From contig NZ_QPIB01000001.1 of the NCBI RefSeq assembly GCF_003671765.1, forward strand, positions 62,001-126,000: DNA of 64,000 bases. Direction: 5' to 3'. The translations under genes and the position numbers were made by a program. The notes under the pieces are model-generated. The model searched no databases and was not told the origin of the DNA. It saw nothing but the letters and a program-made list of their open reading frames with translations. This document shows, one piece after another, positions 25,263 to 34,679 of this stretch; within the stretch, counting starts at the first letter, position 1; every line of letters starts with the position of its first letter. The stretch comes from Xenophilus sp. E41 (GTDB lineage: Bacteria; Pseudomonadota; Gammaproteobacteria; Burkholderiales; Burkholderiaceae_C).

Positions 25263-26318
25263 ATGGCCGCAGCACCGGGCGCCAAGAAGCTTCAACCCAT
25301 CATCATCAAGCGCGTGAAGAAGGCTGCGCACGGCCACCATGGCGGTGCCTGGAAGATCGCGTATGCCGACTTCGTGACGGCCATGATGGCCTTCTTCCTG
25401 CTGATGTGGCTGCTCGGCTCCACGGCCAAGGGCGAGCTGCAGGGCATCGCCGCCTACTTCAACTCGCCGCTGAAGGTCGAGATGAGCGGCGGCCCCGGTG
25501 CCGGCAGCACCAGCAGCGTGGTGCCCGGCGGCGGCAAGGACCTCACGCGCTCCTTCGGCGAGGTGCGCAAGTCGGACGGCCGCAGCAACGACCCCAGCAA
25601 GATCGGCCAGGACGGCCGGCGCGAGGGCGATCGCGAGATCGCGCGCGAAAGCGCACGGCAGCAGGACATCCGCAAGCTGGCCGCCCTGCGCAGCAAGATC
25701 GAGAGCCTGATCGAGAACAACCCCAAGCTCAAGGACTTCCGCTCGCAGATCAAGCTCGACGTCACGCCCGAGGGCCTGGAGATCCAGATCCAGGACGCGC
25801 AGAACCGGCCCATGTTCGACACCGGCAGCGCGCTGGTGAAGCCCTACATGCGCGAGATCCTGCGCGAGATCGGCAGCGCGCTCAACGGCATCGACAACCG
25901 GGTGAGCCTGGCCGGCCACACCGATGCGGCGCCCTACGGCAACGGCGACCGCGGCTACGGCAACTGGGAGCTGTCGGCCGACCGGGCCAACGCCTCGCGG
26001 CGCGAACTCGTCAGCTCGGGCATGGCGGACGACAAGCTCGTGCGCGTGATCGGCCTGGCGGCCAGCGACCTGCTGGACAAGTCCAATCCCATGGCCCCGC
26101 TCAACCGCCGCATCAGCGTGACGGTGCTCACGCGCGACGCGGAGGCTCGCATGTTCGGCAATCGGCGCCTGGACGCCCCGGATGCGGTGAAGGCCATCAC
26201 CGACCAGATCGGGCGCGAAGCGAATGGATCTGCCGCCGCCTCCCCCAAGGAGTCGCTGCAGGCGATCGCCAGCCCGCAGGCGCCGCAGGATCCCCCGCAA
26301 GCCCAGGCCACGCGCTGA
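25263..26318 (+). CDS. motB: flagellar stator protein MotB
   Basis: A 351-residue stator subunit. After a basic N-terminus comes the single membrane helix with the proton-carrying Asp (D36 in AYADFVTAMMAFFLLMWLLG). A periplasmic linker follows, then an OmpA-like peptidoglycan-binding domain (about 185-300; SLAGHTDAAPYG, NWELSADRANASRREL, NRRISVTVL). The C-terminal 45 residues are Ala/Pro/Gln-rich and variable. It pairs with MotA. It is followed by a short hairpin before flhB. Confidence 0.97.
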   Translation: MAAAPGAKKLQPIIIKRVKKAAHGHHGGAWKIAYADFVTAMMAFFLLMWLLGSTAKGELQGIAAYFNSPLKVEMSGGPGAGSTSSVVPGGGKDLTRSFGEVRKSDGRSNDPSKIGQDGRREGDREIARESARQQDIRKLAALRSKIESLIENNPKLKDFRSQIKLDVTPEGLEIQIQDAQNRPMFDTGSALVKPYMREILREIGSALNGIDNRVSLAGHTDAAPYGNGDRGYGNWELSADRANASRRELVSSGMADDKLVRVIGLAASDLLDKSNPMAPLNRRISVTVLTRDAEARMFGNRRLDAPDAVKAITDQIGREANGSAAASPKESLQAIASPQAPQDPPQAQATR

Positions 26319-26388
26319 CGGCGGCTCGGCAGCGCCAGCGCGCGTCTGCGCGCACGCGAGAGTCCGGCACATGAATTGGCGTCCTTGC

Positions 26389-26409
26389 AGCCCGCTTATC
26401 GGGCTTTAG
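26389..26409 (+). terminator. weak terminator-like hairpin between motB and flhB
   Basis: AGCCCG/CGGGCT with a 5-nt loop is followed by TTAGTCTT. The stem is only 6 bp and the T-run is poor. It may attenuate rather than stop transcription. Confidence 0.35.
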
Positions 26410-26455
26410 TCTTGGCTCCGGCTTCGGACAATGAACGCCGCACCCGAAGCCCAGC

Positions 26456-27616
26456 ATGTCATCCAGCCAGGACAAAACGCTCCCCGCCACACAGCGAAAG
26501 CTGAAGCAGGCACGCAAGGACGGCCAGGCCGCTCGTTCGCGCGACCTGTCCCACCTCGCAGTCGTCGGCACCGGCGCGGTGGCCTTGCTGCTGCTGGCGC
26601 CCACCGGCTTTCGCCACATGCGCGAAGCGCTCGCAGGCGCCCTGCGTTTCGATGCACACGACCTGGCCGCGCCCGCGCAGATGCTGGAGCGTCTGTCGCA
26701 GCTCGCGGGCCTGGGCCTGGTGGCCTGCGTGGTGTTCGCCGCCATCGTGGTCGCGGCGGCCATCGCGAGCACCGTGGCCGCGGGGGGATGGATCGCGACG
26801 GCCAAACCCATCACGCCCGACTTCTCGAAGCTGAACCCGCTGTCCGGGCTGCGCAACCTGCTGAGCAAGCAGCAGTTCGCCAACGTGGCCAAACTGGTGG
26901 TGCTGTCGATCGTGCTCGCCACGCTGGGCTGGCTCTTCGTGCGCAGCAACATCGACGCGGTGGTGCGCCTGGTGCTTCAGCCCTCGCCCGCGGCGCTGGC
27001 GATGGTCGCCGACTGGATGGTGGCGGGCATGGCCCTGGTGATGCTCGTCCTGGTCGCGGCTGCGGTCGTGGACGTGCCGCTGCAGGCGTATTTCCACCGC
27101 TCCAGGCTGCGCATGTCGCACCAGGAGGTCAAGCAGGAACACAAGGAGTCGGACGGTGACCCGCACCTGAAGGGCCGCATGCGTTCGGCGGCGCGCGAGA
27201 TCGCGCAGCGCTCCAGCATCACCGCGGTGCCCCGCGCCGACTTCATCCTGATGAACCCGACCCACTACGCCGTGGCGCTGCGCTACGACGAAGCGTCCAT
27301 GAACGCACCGCACGTGATCTCCAAGGGTGCCGACCTGCTGGCGATGAAGATCCGCGAAGTGGCGACGGAACACCGCATCCCGGTCGTCCAGTCGCCAGTG
27401 CTCGCGCGGGCCCTCTACGCGCACGCCGATCTGGACCGGCCGATCCCCGCCGCGCTCTACGCCGCGGTCGCCCAGATCCTGGCCTACGTCTACCGGCTCA
27501 AGGCCTCGCTGCGCGGCGAAGGGCCCGCGCCGACCGAGCAGCCCGAGCCGCTGGTGCCGCCCGAACTCGACCCGCATCACCAGCCCGCCACGCCTGAGCC
27601 CGGGAGCACCGCATGA
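26456..27616 (+). CDS. flhB: flagellar export switch protein FlhB
   Basis: A 386-residue export gate protein with four membrane helices in the first 220 residues and a cytoplasmic autocleavage domain. The cleavage motif NPTH lies at 267-270 (ILMNPTHYAVALRY). The lead-in ATQRKLKQARKDGQAARSRDL is characteristic. The C-terminal tail after about residue 355 is Pro-rich. It interacts with FliK for hook-length switching. Its stop overlaps the flhA start (ATGA). Confidence 0.97.
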   Translation: MSSSQDKTLPATQRKLKQARKDGQAARSRDLSHLAVVGTGAVALLLLAPTGFRHMREALAGALRFDAHDLAAPAQMLERLSQLAGLGLVACVVFAAIVVAAAIASTVAAGGWIATAKPITPDFSKLNPLSGLRNLLSKQQFANVAKLVVLSIVLATLGWLFVRSNIDAVVRLVLQPSPAALAMVADWMVAGMALVMLVLVAAAVVDVPLQAYFHRSRLRMSHQEVKQEHKESDGDPHLKGRMRSAAREIAQRSSITAVPRADFILMNPTHYAVALRYDEASMNAPHVISKGADLLAMKIREVATEHRIPVVQSPVLARALYAHADLDRPIPAALYAAVAQILAYVYRLKASLRGEGPAPTEQPEPLVPPELDPHHQPATPEPGSTA

Positions 27617-29685
27617 ACGCCTCCAACCTGCGCGCCTGGCTGGGCACCCAGGGCGCCGTCTTCCATCGGGCTGCCGCGCCGCTGCTCGTCGTCGCCATCC
27701 TGGCACTGATGGTGCTGCCGATCCCGGCCTGGCTGCTCGACGGCTTCTTCACGCTCAACATCGCGGTGGCGCTGATGGTGATGATGGTGGCTGCGTACAT
27801 GGTGCGCCCGCTGGACTTTGCCGCCTTCCCGAGCGTGCTGCTGCTTACCACCCTGATGCGCCTGTCGCTCAACGTGGCCTCGACACGCGTCGTCCTGCTC
27901 GAAGGCCACACCGGGCCCGGTGCCGCCGGTGCGGTGATCGAGGCCTTTGGGCACTTCCTCATCGGCGGCAACTTCGCGGTCGGCCTGATCGTCTTCGCCA
28001 TCCTGGTGGTCATCAACTTCGTGGTGGTGACCAAGGGGTCCGAGCGCATCGCCGAAGTTTCGGCACGGTTCACGCTCGACGCCATGCCCGGCAAGCAGAT
28101 GGCGGTGGACGCCGACCTGAACGCCGGCGTGATCGACGAGAAGGAAGCCAAGCGCCGCCGCGCCGAGGTGGCCGAGGAGGCGAACTTCTTCGGCTCGATG
28201 GATGGCGCGTCGAAGTTCGTGCGGGGCGACGCCATCGCCGGCATCCTGATCCTGGTCATCAGCATCGTCGGCGGCTTCACCATCGGGGTGCTCCAGCACG
28301 GGATGGCGGCCGGCAAGGCCGCCGACACCTATGTGTTGCTGGCCGTCGGCGATGCGCTGGTGGCACAGATTCCCGGGCTGTTGATCTCGGTGGCGGCTGC
28401 GATGGTCGTCTCGCGCGTGGGCAAGGAGGACGATGTCGGTCGCCAGATCGTGCAGCAGTTGCTGACGTCGCCGCGCGTCCTGGGATTGACCGCAGCCATC
28501 CTGGGCCTGCTCGGCATCGTGCCCGGCATGCCGCACGTGGTCTTTCTCGTCATGGCGGCCGTGCTGGGCTACGGCGCGTGGGCTCTGTCGCGGCGCAAGC
28601 CGGTGACCGAAGAGACAGCGCCGCCGGCCAACGCGGCCGATGCCGACGCCACCTGGGACGACCTGCAGCCCGTGGCACCGCTCGGACTGGAACTGGGCTA
28701 CCGCCTGATCGCGCTGGTCGACAAGACCCGCCAGGGCGACCTGCTCGGGCGCATCAAGGGCGTGCGTCGCAAGTTCGCGCAGGAGGTCGGCTTCCTGCCA
28801 CCGGCGGTGCACGTACGCGACAACCTGGAACTCAAGCCCAGCGCCTACCGTGTGACGCTGCGCGGCGTGGTGGTGGCCGAAGGTGAAGCCTTTCCGGGCA
28901 TGTACCTGGCCATCAACCCGGGCGGCATCTCCACGCCGCTGATCGGTACCGCGACGACGGATCCGGCCTTCGGCCTGCCGGCGCACTGGATCGAGGAGCG
29001 TCAACGCGAAAACGCGCAATTGGCCGGATTTACCGTCGTTGATTCGGAAACCGTGATGGCGACCCATCTGTCACATTTGATGCACACGCAGGCCGCCCGC
29101 CTGCTCAGCCGCACCGAAACGCAACAACTGGTGGAACATGTGAACAAGCTCGCGCCCAAGCTGATCGAGGAGGTCGTGCCCAAGGTCGTCTCGATCGCCG
29201 CCTTCCAGAAGGTGCTGCAGCTGCTGCTCGAGGAATCCGTGCACATCCGAGACATCCGGACCATCGTCGAGACGCTGGCCGAGCATGCCGGCGTGACCGC
29301 CGATCCCGCCGAACTGGCGCGCCGCGTGCGCGTGGCGCTGGCGCCCGCGATCGTGCAGCAGATCTATGGCCCGGCACGGGAGCTGGACGTCATCGCCATC
29401 GAGCCCGCCTTCGAGCGCCTGCTGATGCAGGCCCTGGCCAACGCCAATGCGCCTGCACTGGACCCGGCCGTCGCCGAGCTGTTCACGCGCAGTGCCGCCG
29501 ACGTGGCCACGCGGCAGGAGGAACACGGCGTGCCGGCCTGCCTGCTCGTGCCCGACGCCATCCGAACCGCGATCTCCCGCCTGGTCCGTCGCGCCGCACC
29601 CCGGCTGCAGGTGCTGGCGCACAGCGAGATTCCCGAGACCCACACCATCCGCATCGGGCCCATCCTCCAGGGCACAGCCGCATGA
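27613..29685 (+). CDS. flhA: flagellar export protein FlhA
   Basis: A 690-residue core of the export gate. About eight membrane helices occupy the first 330 residues. The FHIPEP signature region (RPLDFAAFPSVLLLTTLMRLSLNVASTR) and the conserved FTLDAMPGKQMAVDADLNAG loop are present. The cytoplasmic ring domain spans about 350-690. Length is normal. It overlaps both flhB and flhF by 4 nt, indicating translational coupling. Confidence 0.98.
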   Translation: MNASNLRAWLGTQGAVFHRAAAPLLVVAILALMVLPIPAWLLDGFFTLNIAVALMVMMVAAYMVRPLDFAAFPSVLLLTTLMRLSLNVASTRVVLLEGHTGPGAAGAVIEAFGHFLIGGNFAVGLIVFAILVVINFVVVTKGSERIAEVSARFTLDAMPGKQMAVDADLNAGVIDEKEAKRRRAEVAEEANFFGSMDGASKFVRGDAIAGILILVISIVGGFTIGVLQHGMAAGKAADTYVLLAVGDALVAQIPGLLISVAAAMVVSRVGKEDDVGRQIVQQLLTSPRVLGLTAAILGLLGIVPGMPHVVFLVMAAVLGYGAWALSRRKPVTEETAPPANAADADATWDDLQPVAPLGLELGYRLIALVDKTRQGDLLGRIKGVRRKFAQEVGFLPPAVHVRDNLELKPSAYRVTLRGVVVAEGEAFPGMYLAINPGGISTPLIGTATTDPAFGLPAHWIEERQRENAQLAGFTVVDSETVMATHLSHLMHTQAARLLSRTETQQLVEHVNKLAPKLIEEVVPKVVSIAAFQKVLQLLLEESVHIRDIRTIVETLAEHAGVTADPAELARRVRVALAPAIVQQIYGPARELDVIAIEPAFERLLMQALANANAPALDPAVAELFTRSAADVATRQEEHGVPACLLVPDAIRTAISRLVRRAAPRLQVLAHSEIPETHTIRIGPILQGTAA

Positions 29686-31178
29686 ACATCCAACGCTTCC
29701 AGGCCTCCACCGCGCGCGAGGCGCTCGCCCTCGCACGTGCGGTCTTCGGCGACAACGCGCTCATCCTGGCCAACCGCCAGCTCGACACGGGCGAGGTCGA
29801 GGTAACGGCGACGTCCGAAGAGGCGTTGGGCGAACTCGACGCGCCGCGCAGCGCCCCGGTGGCCGCGCCGGCGCCGGCCCTGCCCGCTGCCCGCGCACCG
29901 GTCCCCGCGGCCGCGGCGGCCTCGCCCGCGAAGGAAAGCTCGATCGCCGCCGACACCGAGCAACTGGCGATGAGCACGCTCTCCTTCCAGGACTACGTGC
30001 GCGAGCGCATGGCCCGCCGGCAGGCCGAGGCCGAGCCCGCACCGCAGGCCGCCGTGCGCCGCGCGAACCCGGCGACATCGAATGTTGCAGCGGCGGCTGC
30101 GCCCGTGCCGGCTGCCCCCGCTTCCCAGGCCGCCGCGCCCGCACCGGCGCGCGAGGTGCTGGCCGACCGTCGACCCCTGGCCGAAGAGGCCGACGAACGA
30201 CCGGCCTCGCCGCCGAGCGCGGCCACGCCTGTGCAGGCACAAGCCGCCGCGCCCGACCTGGGCGGCGTGATGGCCGAGCTGCAGGCGATGAAGAGCCTGA
30301 TGGAAGAGCGCTTCACCACCCTGTCGTGGATGAGCCAGGCCCGCCAGGAGCCGGTGCGGTCCAACCTGCTGCTCAAGCTGATCCGTGCAGGCTTCTCGCC
30401 GGCCCTCTCCCGCACGCTGCTCGAGCGCGTGACCCAGGAGATGTCGCCGGCCGAGGCCGTTCGCGACGTCATGGGCACCATCGAGAGAATGCTGCGCGTG
30501 GACCACGGCCCAGGCCTGGAGCAGGCCGGCGGCATCTATGCACTCGTGGGCGCCACCGGGGTGGGCAAGACCACCACCATCGCCAAGCTGGCCACGCTGT
30601 GTGCGCGCGAACACGGCGCCCAGAGTGTCGGCCTCATCACCCTCGACACCTACCGTGCCGGCGCCCACGAACAGCTGCGCACCTATGGCCGCTCGATCAA
30701 CGTCGTCGCACACCTGGCGCACGACCGGGCCGCCCTGCTCGAGCTTTTGGGCTTGTTCAGCCGCAAGAAGCTGGTGCTGGTCGACACGACCGGCGTCGCA
30801 CCGCGCGACCCCCGACGGGTCGACCAGCTCGGCATGCTGGACATCCCTCAGCTGCAACGCGTGCTGGTGCTCAATGCGGGCGCCCACGGCGACACACAGG
30901 ACGACATCGCCGGTGCATTCGGCGCCACCCGCGCCGTGATCTCGAAGGTCGACGAGGCCGTGAAGCTCGCCCCGGTGATGGACGCCGCCATCCGGCACCA
31001 GCTCGTGGTCGCGGGGGTGAGCTGCGGCCAGCGCGTGCCTGAAGACTGGCGTGCTCCGGACGCGGGCCTGCTCGTGCGCGAAGCGCTGCGTAGCAACGGC
31101 CGCACCGCCTTCGAGCCGCGCAGTGCGGCGGACATGGACTTCTTCCTGTCCCCCGCCCAGTGCGCCGCCGCCGATTGA
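29682..31178 (+). CDS. flhF: SRP-like GTPase FlhF
   Basis: A 498-residue GTPase that in polar flagellates sets flagellum position. The N-terminal domain (FQASTAREALALARAVFGDNALILANRQ) is followed by a long Ala/Pro-rich linker (about 60-200). The NG domain follows: G1 GATGVGKT (290-297), LDTYRAGAHEQLRTYGR, and G3 reading DTTG (normally DTAG). It starts in an ATGA overlap with flhA. Its usual partner FlhG (FleN/MinD-like) is not encoded next to it; fliA follows directly. Confidence 0.95.
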   Translation: MNIQRFQASTAREALALARAVFGDNALILANRQLDTGEVEVTATSEEALGELDAPRSAPVAAPAPALPAARAPVPAAAAASPAKESSIAADTEQLAMSTLSFQDYVRERMARRQAEAEPAPQAAVRRANPATSNVAAAAAPVPAAPASQAAAPAPAREVLADRRPLAEEADERPASPPSAATPVQAQAAAPDLGGVMAELQAMKSLMEERFTTLSWMSQARQEPVRSNLLLKLIRAGFSPALSRTLLERVTQEMSPAEAVRDVMGTIERMLRVDHGPGLEQAGGIYALVGATGVGKTTTIAKLATLCAREHGAQSVGLITLDTYRAGAHEQLRTYGRSINVVAHLAHDRAALLELLGLFSRKKLVLVDTTGVAPRDPRRVDQLGMLDIPQLQRVLVLNAGAHGDTQDDIAGAFGATRAVISKVDEAVKLAPVMDAAIRHQLVVAGVSCGQRVPEDWRAPDAGLLVREALRSNGRTAFEPRSAADMDFFLSPAQCAAAD

Positions 31179-31197
31179 TCCCGTAGTGCCGACGCCC

Positions 31198-31935
31198 ATG
31201 CTTGCCGCTTCTTCCCAGATGTACAACCCCAGAGGCCGACTCGACCGCGAAGCGCTCATCCGTCAGTACGTTCCGCTCGTGCAGCGCCTGGCCCATCACA
31301 TGATCGCCAAGCTGCCGCCGAACGTGGAGCTGGACGACCTGATCCAGGTGGGCATGATCGGCCTGGTCGATGCGCTGTCGCGCTTCGAGGAAAGCCACGG
31401 CGTGCAGTTCGAGACCTTCGCCACGCAGCGCATCCGGGGCGCCATGCTCGACGAGCTGCGTGAAGGCGACTGGATGTCGCGCGGATCGCGCAAGAGCCAG
31501 AAGCAGATCGAGCAGGCCATGCATCGCCTCGAGCACCGCCTGGGGCGCGCCCCGCTCGAATCCGAGATCGCGGTCGAACTGAAGATGCCGCTGGCCGAAT
31601 ACCAGGCCCTGCTCGGGCGCGTGCGCGGCACGCAGCTCGTCTACCTGGAAGACATCGGCGCCAGCGCTGAAGACGAAGAAGGCTTCCTGGACCGGCACGT
31701 GGCCGACGAGGAAGCCGATCCCATGAGCCTGCTCAAGGACCAGCGCCTGCGCAGTGCGCTGGTGGCCGCCATCGAGTCCCTGCCCGAGCGCGAACGCTAC
31801 ATCATGGGCATGTACTACGAGCAGGACATGAACCTGAAGGAAATCGCTGCCGTGCTGGGCGTGACCGAATCGCGCGTCTGCCAGTTGCACAGCCAGTCGA
31901 TCGCTCGCCTGCGCGCCAAGATGCGCAGCCACTAG
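31198..31935 (+). CDS. fliA: flagellar sigma factor FliA (sigma-28)
   Basis: About 245 residues. Region 2 (ALIRQYVPLVQRLAHHM; VELDDLIQVGMIGLVDALSRFE; ETFATQRIRGAMLDELREGDW) and region 4 (LPERERYIMGMYYEQDMNLKEIAAVLGVTESRVCQLHSQSI) are canonical. Two starts are possible, ATG 31198 or ATG 31219 (MYNPRGRLDRE). Neither has a good ribosome-binding site, and homologues favour the second. FliA should drive the late genes and, by the sites listed here, the c-di-GMP/HDOD genes. Its inhibitor FlgM is encoded nearby on the other strand. Confidence 0.96.
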   Translation: MLAASSQMYNPRGRLDREALIRQYVPLVQRLAHHMIAKLPPNVELDDLIQVGMIGLVDALSRFEESHGVQFETFATQRIRGAMLDELREGDWMSRGSRKSQKQIEQAMHRLEHRLGRAPLESEIAVELKMPLAEYQALLGRVRGTQLVYLEDIGASAEDEEGFLDRHVADEEADPMSLLKDQRLRSALVAAIESLPERERYIMGMYYEQDMNLKEIAAVLGVTESRVCQLHSQSIARLRAKMRSH

Positions 31936-32157
31936 CGCCAGTCCCTGCCCGTCGCTCGTCGTGAGAGCGGCAGGCGACAAGTCTCGCAGCCGGCCCGGCC
32001 CGGCGCGCGCGCGCGACCATCCCAACCCAAATGATTTGCGTGGAGCGCTCGAGCACGCCCGCCTCATGCTCGCGTATGCCGATGCCAGCGCATCGGCCGG
32101 AACCTCGACGGGGTGACGCCTGCGCTGCCGGGCACCAGGGGCCCGGCGCCGCGCGGC

Positions 32158-32517
32158 TCAATGGATGCCTGCGAGCGGCATGCCCTGGCCGGGCACCGAG
32201 TACGTCGGGGCCTGAGCGGGCCGCAGCAGCGATGCCAGGGCCCGTTCGACCATGGCGTTTCTGCGCGCGAGGTGTTCGCGCTGCTGCGTCAGACGGCCGG
32301 CGACGTGCTCGATGCGCCGGCGGAAAGGCATGTCGAACACTTCGGCCGACAGAGCGGCTTCGAGGACGCGGGCAAACGCCAGGCTGACCTGCCTCAATTG
32401 CATCGATGCGCCCTGGAGTGCGAGGGCATCGCCCCCCATCAGATGCTGGTCGACGGTCTCCAACTGGGTTTCGACGTCGCCCAGGAGGGCCTCGGTGGAC
32501 AGACGGGAATCGGGCAT
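32158..32517 (-). CDS. flgN: FlgN-like flagellar export chaperone
   Basis: A 119-residue mostly helical protein immediately behind flgM, the usual place of flgN, the chaperone for FlgK and FlgL. Sequence conservation is low; the call rests on size, helicity and position. It lies 3 nt after flgM. The 222 bp between its end and the fliA stop (31936-32157) is GC-rich with no gene or clear terminator that I can support. Confidence 0.75.
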   Translation of the reverse strand: MPDSRLSTEALLGDVETQLETVDQHLMGGDALALQGASMQLRQVSLAFARVLEAALSAEVFDMPFRRRIEHVAGRLTQQREHLARRNAMVERALASLLRPAQAPTYSVPGQGMPLAGIH

Positions 32518-32520
32518 ACG

Positions 32521-32817
32521 TCAGTTCCGGATGCGGCTCAGGATTTCCTGGGCGTTGGACAGCATCTTGTCGGCGATGGCGCCGGCGTTCACGGTGAATG
32601 TGCCGTCGGCGATGGCGGCGCGCACGGCGGCGACCTTCGCCTCGTCGATCCCGCTGCCGGCCGGCGAGACCTCGAGCGAGCGGGCAGCGGCCGACACCGT
32701 CACCGGTACGCCGCCAGCGGGGCCCGCCGCGTCCTCGGGACGCACGGCTGCACGATCGGCCTTGACCGGGCTGTTCGCCGCGGCCAGTGCTGCTTCGTTC
32801 AACGGTCCGATCTTCAT
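32521..32817 (-). CDS. flgM: anti-sigma-28 factor FlgM
   Basis: A 98-residue inhibitor of FliA that is exported through the finished hook-basal body. It begins MKIGPLNE. The C-terminal sigma-binding helices (IDEAKVAAVRAAIADGTFTVNAGAIADKML) fit the family. A sigma-28 promoter sits just upstream (32856-32882), giving the expected autoregulatory loop. It is transcribed with flgN. Confidence 0.93.
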   Translation of the reverse strand: MKIGPLNEAALAAANSPVKADRAAVRPEDAAGPAGGVPVTVSAAARSLEVSPAGSGIDEAKVAAVRAAIADGTFTVNAGAIADKMLSNAQEILSRIRN

Positions 32818-32855
32818 GGGTGACTCCAGCGCCCTCTTTCGGGCTATGTCACAGG

Positions 32856-32882
32856 TTTTCGGCCTGTCCGGCTGCGACTTTA
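32856..32882 (-). promoter_or_regulatory. putative sigma-28 promoter of flgMN
   Basis: On the minus strand TAAAG (32878-32882), exactly 14 nt, then GCCGAAAA (32856-32863), 7 of 8 to consensus. The leader to the flgM ATG is about 30 nt. This is the best-expected FliA target in the island and so calibrates the other sites. Confidence 0.7.
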
Positions 32883-32898
32883 GAACTTTTTTTCATCG

Positions 32899-33645
32899 TC
32901 ACAGAGCCAGCCGGACGGTGGTGGCGTCGACCACCACCCCCGACGTGATGCGCCCGTTCTCCATGCGCACCCGAACCATCTGGCCGACCACACCGGGCGT
33001 GATGGCCTGGGCGTCCGAGGTGACTTCGAAGCCCGATCCCTTGGCGACGACCCGCACGGCAGCGCCTGCGGGAAAGGCCTGCGCGGCCTTGATCATCGAT
33101 TGCCGCACCGGTTGCCCGGCCGCCAGGGACCGGGCAGCCACCTGCCCGATCCACTGCGCGGCGTCGCCGACCACCGGGGACGGCTCCGCCGCCCAGTCGG
33201 CCTCGGACTCGACGGCATCGTTGGGACCGAGAACCGTGCCGGCCACCACGTTGTCGCGCAGCACCCAGGCCGGTCCGAAGGCCTTGACGGTCACCGGCAG
33301 GAACACGTTCCATCGTGTCGCCCCGTCCACGCAGCGAAGACCCAGGCGGGAACGACCCCACAGCCGCGTGCCCACGGGAACGTAAGGCTCCACGCGCGCG
33401 CAGGGCGCCAGGCGCAGGCGAGCATCAAGCGAGCCGACACTGACTTCCATGCGCAGCGGCAGTGTCTGCCCGACCTGCGACTTCTCGACCGCGGCGTCCA
33501 GCCAGTGCTGGGTCGCAGCCACGAACTCAGGGGTCACTTCCTGGCCGACCGGCGGGATGTCCTGCGCGCGAGCGGACAGCGGCAACGCAGAAGCCGCGAG
33601 GGCCAGAACGGAAAACATCGACAGGGAAAAGGCTCGAGCAGGCAT
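32899..33645 (-). CDS. flgA: P-ring assembly chaperone FlgA
   Basis: A 248-residue periplasmic chaperone for FlgI. The start at 33645 gives a signal peptide (MPARAFSLSMFSVLALAASALPLSARA); the longer frame upstream is not plausible. The C-terminal SAF-like domain is visible (AFGPAWVLRDNVVAGTVLGPNDAV; GQPVRQSMIKAAQAF; GAAVRVVAKGSGFEVTSDAQA). It is followed 81 bp later by flgM on the same strand, but flgM has its own promoter. It is divergent from flgB. Confidence 0.93.
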   Translation of the reverse strand: MPARAFSLSMFSVLALAASALPLSARAQDIPPVGQEVTPEFVAATQHWLDAAVEKSQVGQTLPLRMEVSVGSLDARLRLAPCARVEPYVPVGTRLWGRSRLGLRCVDGATRWNVFLPVTVKAFGPAWVLRDNVVAGTVLGPNDAVESEADWAAEPSPVVGDAAQWIGQVAARSLAAGQPVRQSMIKAAQAFPAGAAVRVVAKGSGFEVTSDAQAITPGVVGQMVRVRMENGRITSGVVVDATTVRLAL

Positions 33646-33845
33646 GGTGGACCGCACTTTCGGTTCTTGAATGCCCGCGGGCGCGCGCGACACCGGCACG
33701 AGCTCTGGACACGGCCGCCACTTTATGCGCCGTCGCACGCGGCGAAGCGATGAACAGGCGGCAAAACCCCCCTTTCATCCACGCTTGCCCGGCGGCCGCG
33801 GCTCCCACAATTTCCACCACTGCCATAGCGCCGCCCTCCCCATCC

Positions 33846-34256
33846 ATGCTGGACAAGCTCACATCCGCTCTCGACTTCCAGACGAAGGCCCTGGTGCTTC
33901 GTGCCGAGCGCCAGCAGTTGATCGCCGGCAACATCGCGAACGCCGATACGCCCGGCTACGCGGCGAAGGACATGAATTTCGCCGATGCACTGCGCCAGGC
34001 GGGGCAGGCAGGCGGCTCGCCAGCCGCGCTGCGCCTGAGCAGCGCGGCCCATCTTCCTGCCTTGCCGGGCACGGCCGCGGGCGGCCTGCAGCAGGCGGGC
34101 TACGTGGTCCAAACCCAACCGGCGATGGACGGCAACAGCGTGGACCTGGACCGCGAGCGCGCGGCCTTCGCGGACAACGCCGTGCGTTACGAAGCCACGC
34201 TGCGTTTCATCAACGGCCAGAGCAAGACCCTGCTGTCGGCCATCACGGGGCAATGA
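33846..34256 (+). CDS. flgB: flagellar basal-body rod protein FlgB
   Basis: A 136-residue proximal rod protein. The signature [28 protein letters not shown] is present near the start, and the C-terminal helix region is [19 protein letters not shown]. It starts the plus-strand flg operon. No strong ribosome-binding site precedes the ATG. The 200-bp gap to flgA must carry the divergent FlhDC-type promoters. Confidence 0.96.
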   Translation: MLDKLTSALDFQTKALVLRAERQQLIAGNIANADTPGYAAKDMNFADALRQAGQAGGSPAALRLSSAAHLPALPGTAAGGLQQAGYVVQTQPAMDGNSVDLDRERAAFADNAVRYEATLRFINGQSKTLLSAITGQ

Positions 34257-34666
34257 GCATGTCCATGTTCTCGATCTTCGGCATCTCGGGCAGCGCCGTC
34301 AGCGCGCAGTCGCAGCGGCTCAACGTGGTGGCGAGCAACCTTGCCAACGCGGACGCCGTGGCCGGGCCCGACGGGCAGGCCTACCGGGCGCGCCAGGTGG
34401 TTTTCCAGACGCTGCCCATGGGCGGAGAAGCCGCCGCGGCGGGCGTGCGCGTCGACGCGGTCACCGAGAACCAGACGCCCGGGCGCCGCGTGCACGAACC
34501 AGGGCACCCCATGGCGGACGCGCAGGGCTACGTGACCCACTCGAACGTGAATGCCGTCGAGGAGATGGTCAACATGATCTCCGCATCGCGCTCCTACCAG
34601 AACAACGTCGAGGTCATGAACACCGCCAAGAACCTGCTGCTCAAGACGCTGCAGCTGGGCCAGTGA
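34253..34666 (+). CDS. flgC: flagellar basal-body rod protein FlgC
   Basis: A 137-residue rod protein with [39 protein letters not shown] and the C-terminal [29 protein letters not shown] motif of axial proteins. ATG 34253 overlaps the flgB stop (ATGA). A second ATG at 34259 has GGGG at better spacing and may be used instead. Confidence 0.97.
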   Translation: MSMSMFSIFGISGSAVSAQSQRLNVVASNLANADAVAGPDGQAYRARQVVFQTLPMGGEAAAAGVRVDAVTENQTPGRRVHEPGHPMADAQGYVTHSNVNAVEEMVNMISASRSYQNNVEVMNTAKNLLLKTLQLGQ

Positions 34667-34679
34667 CCGGATCCACGCC

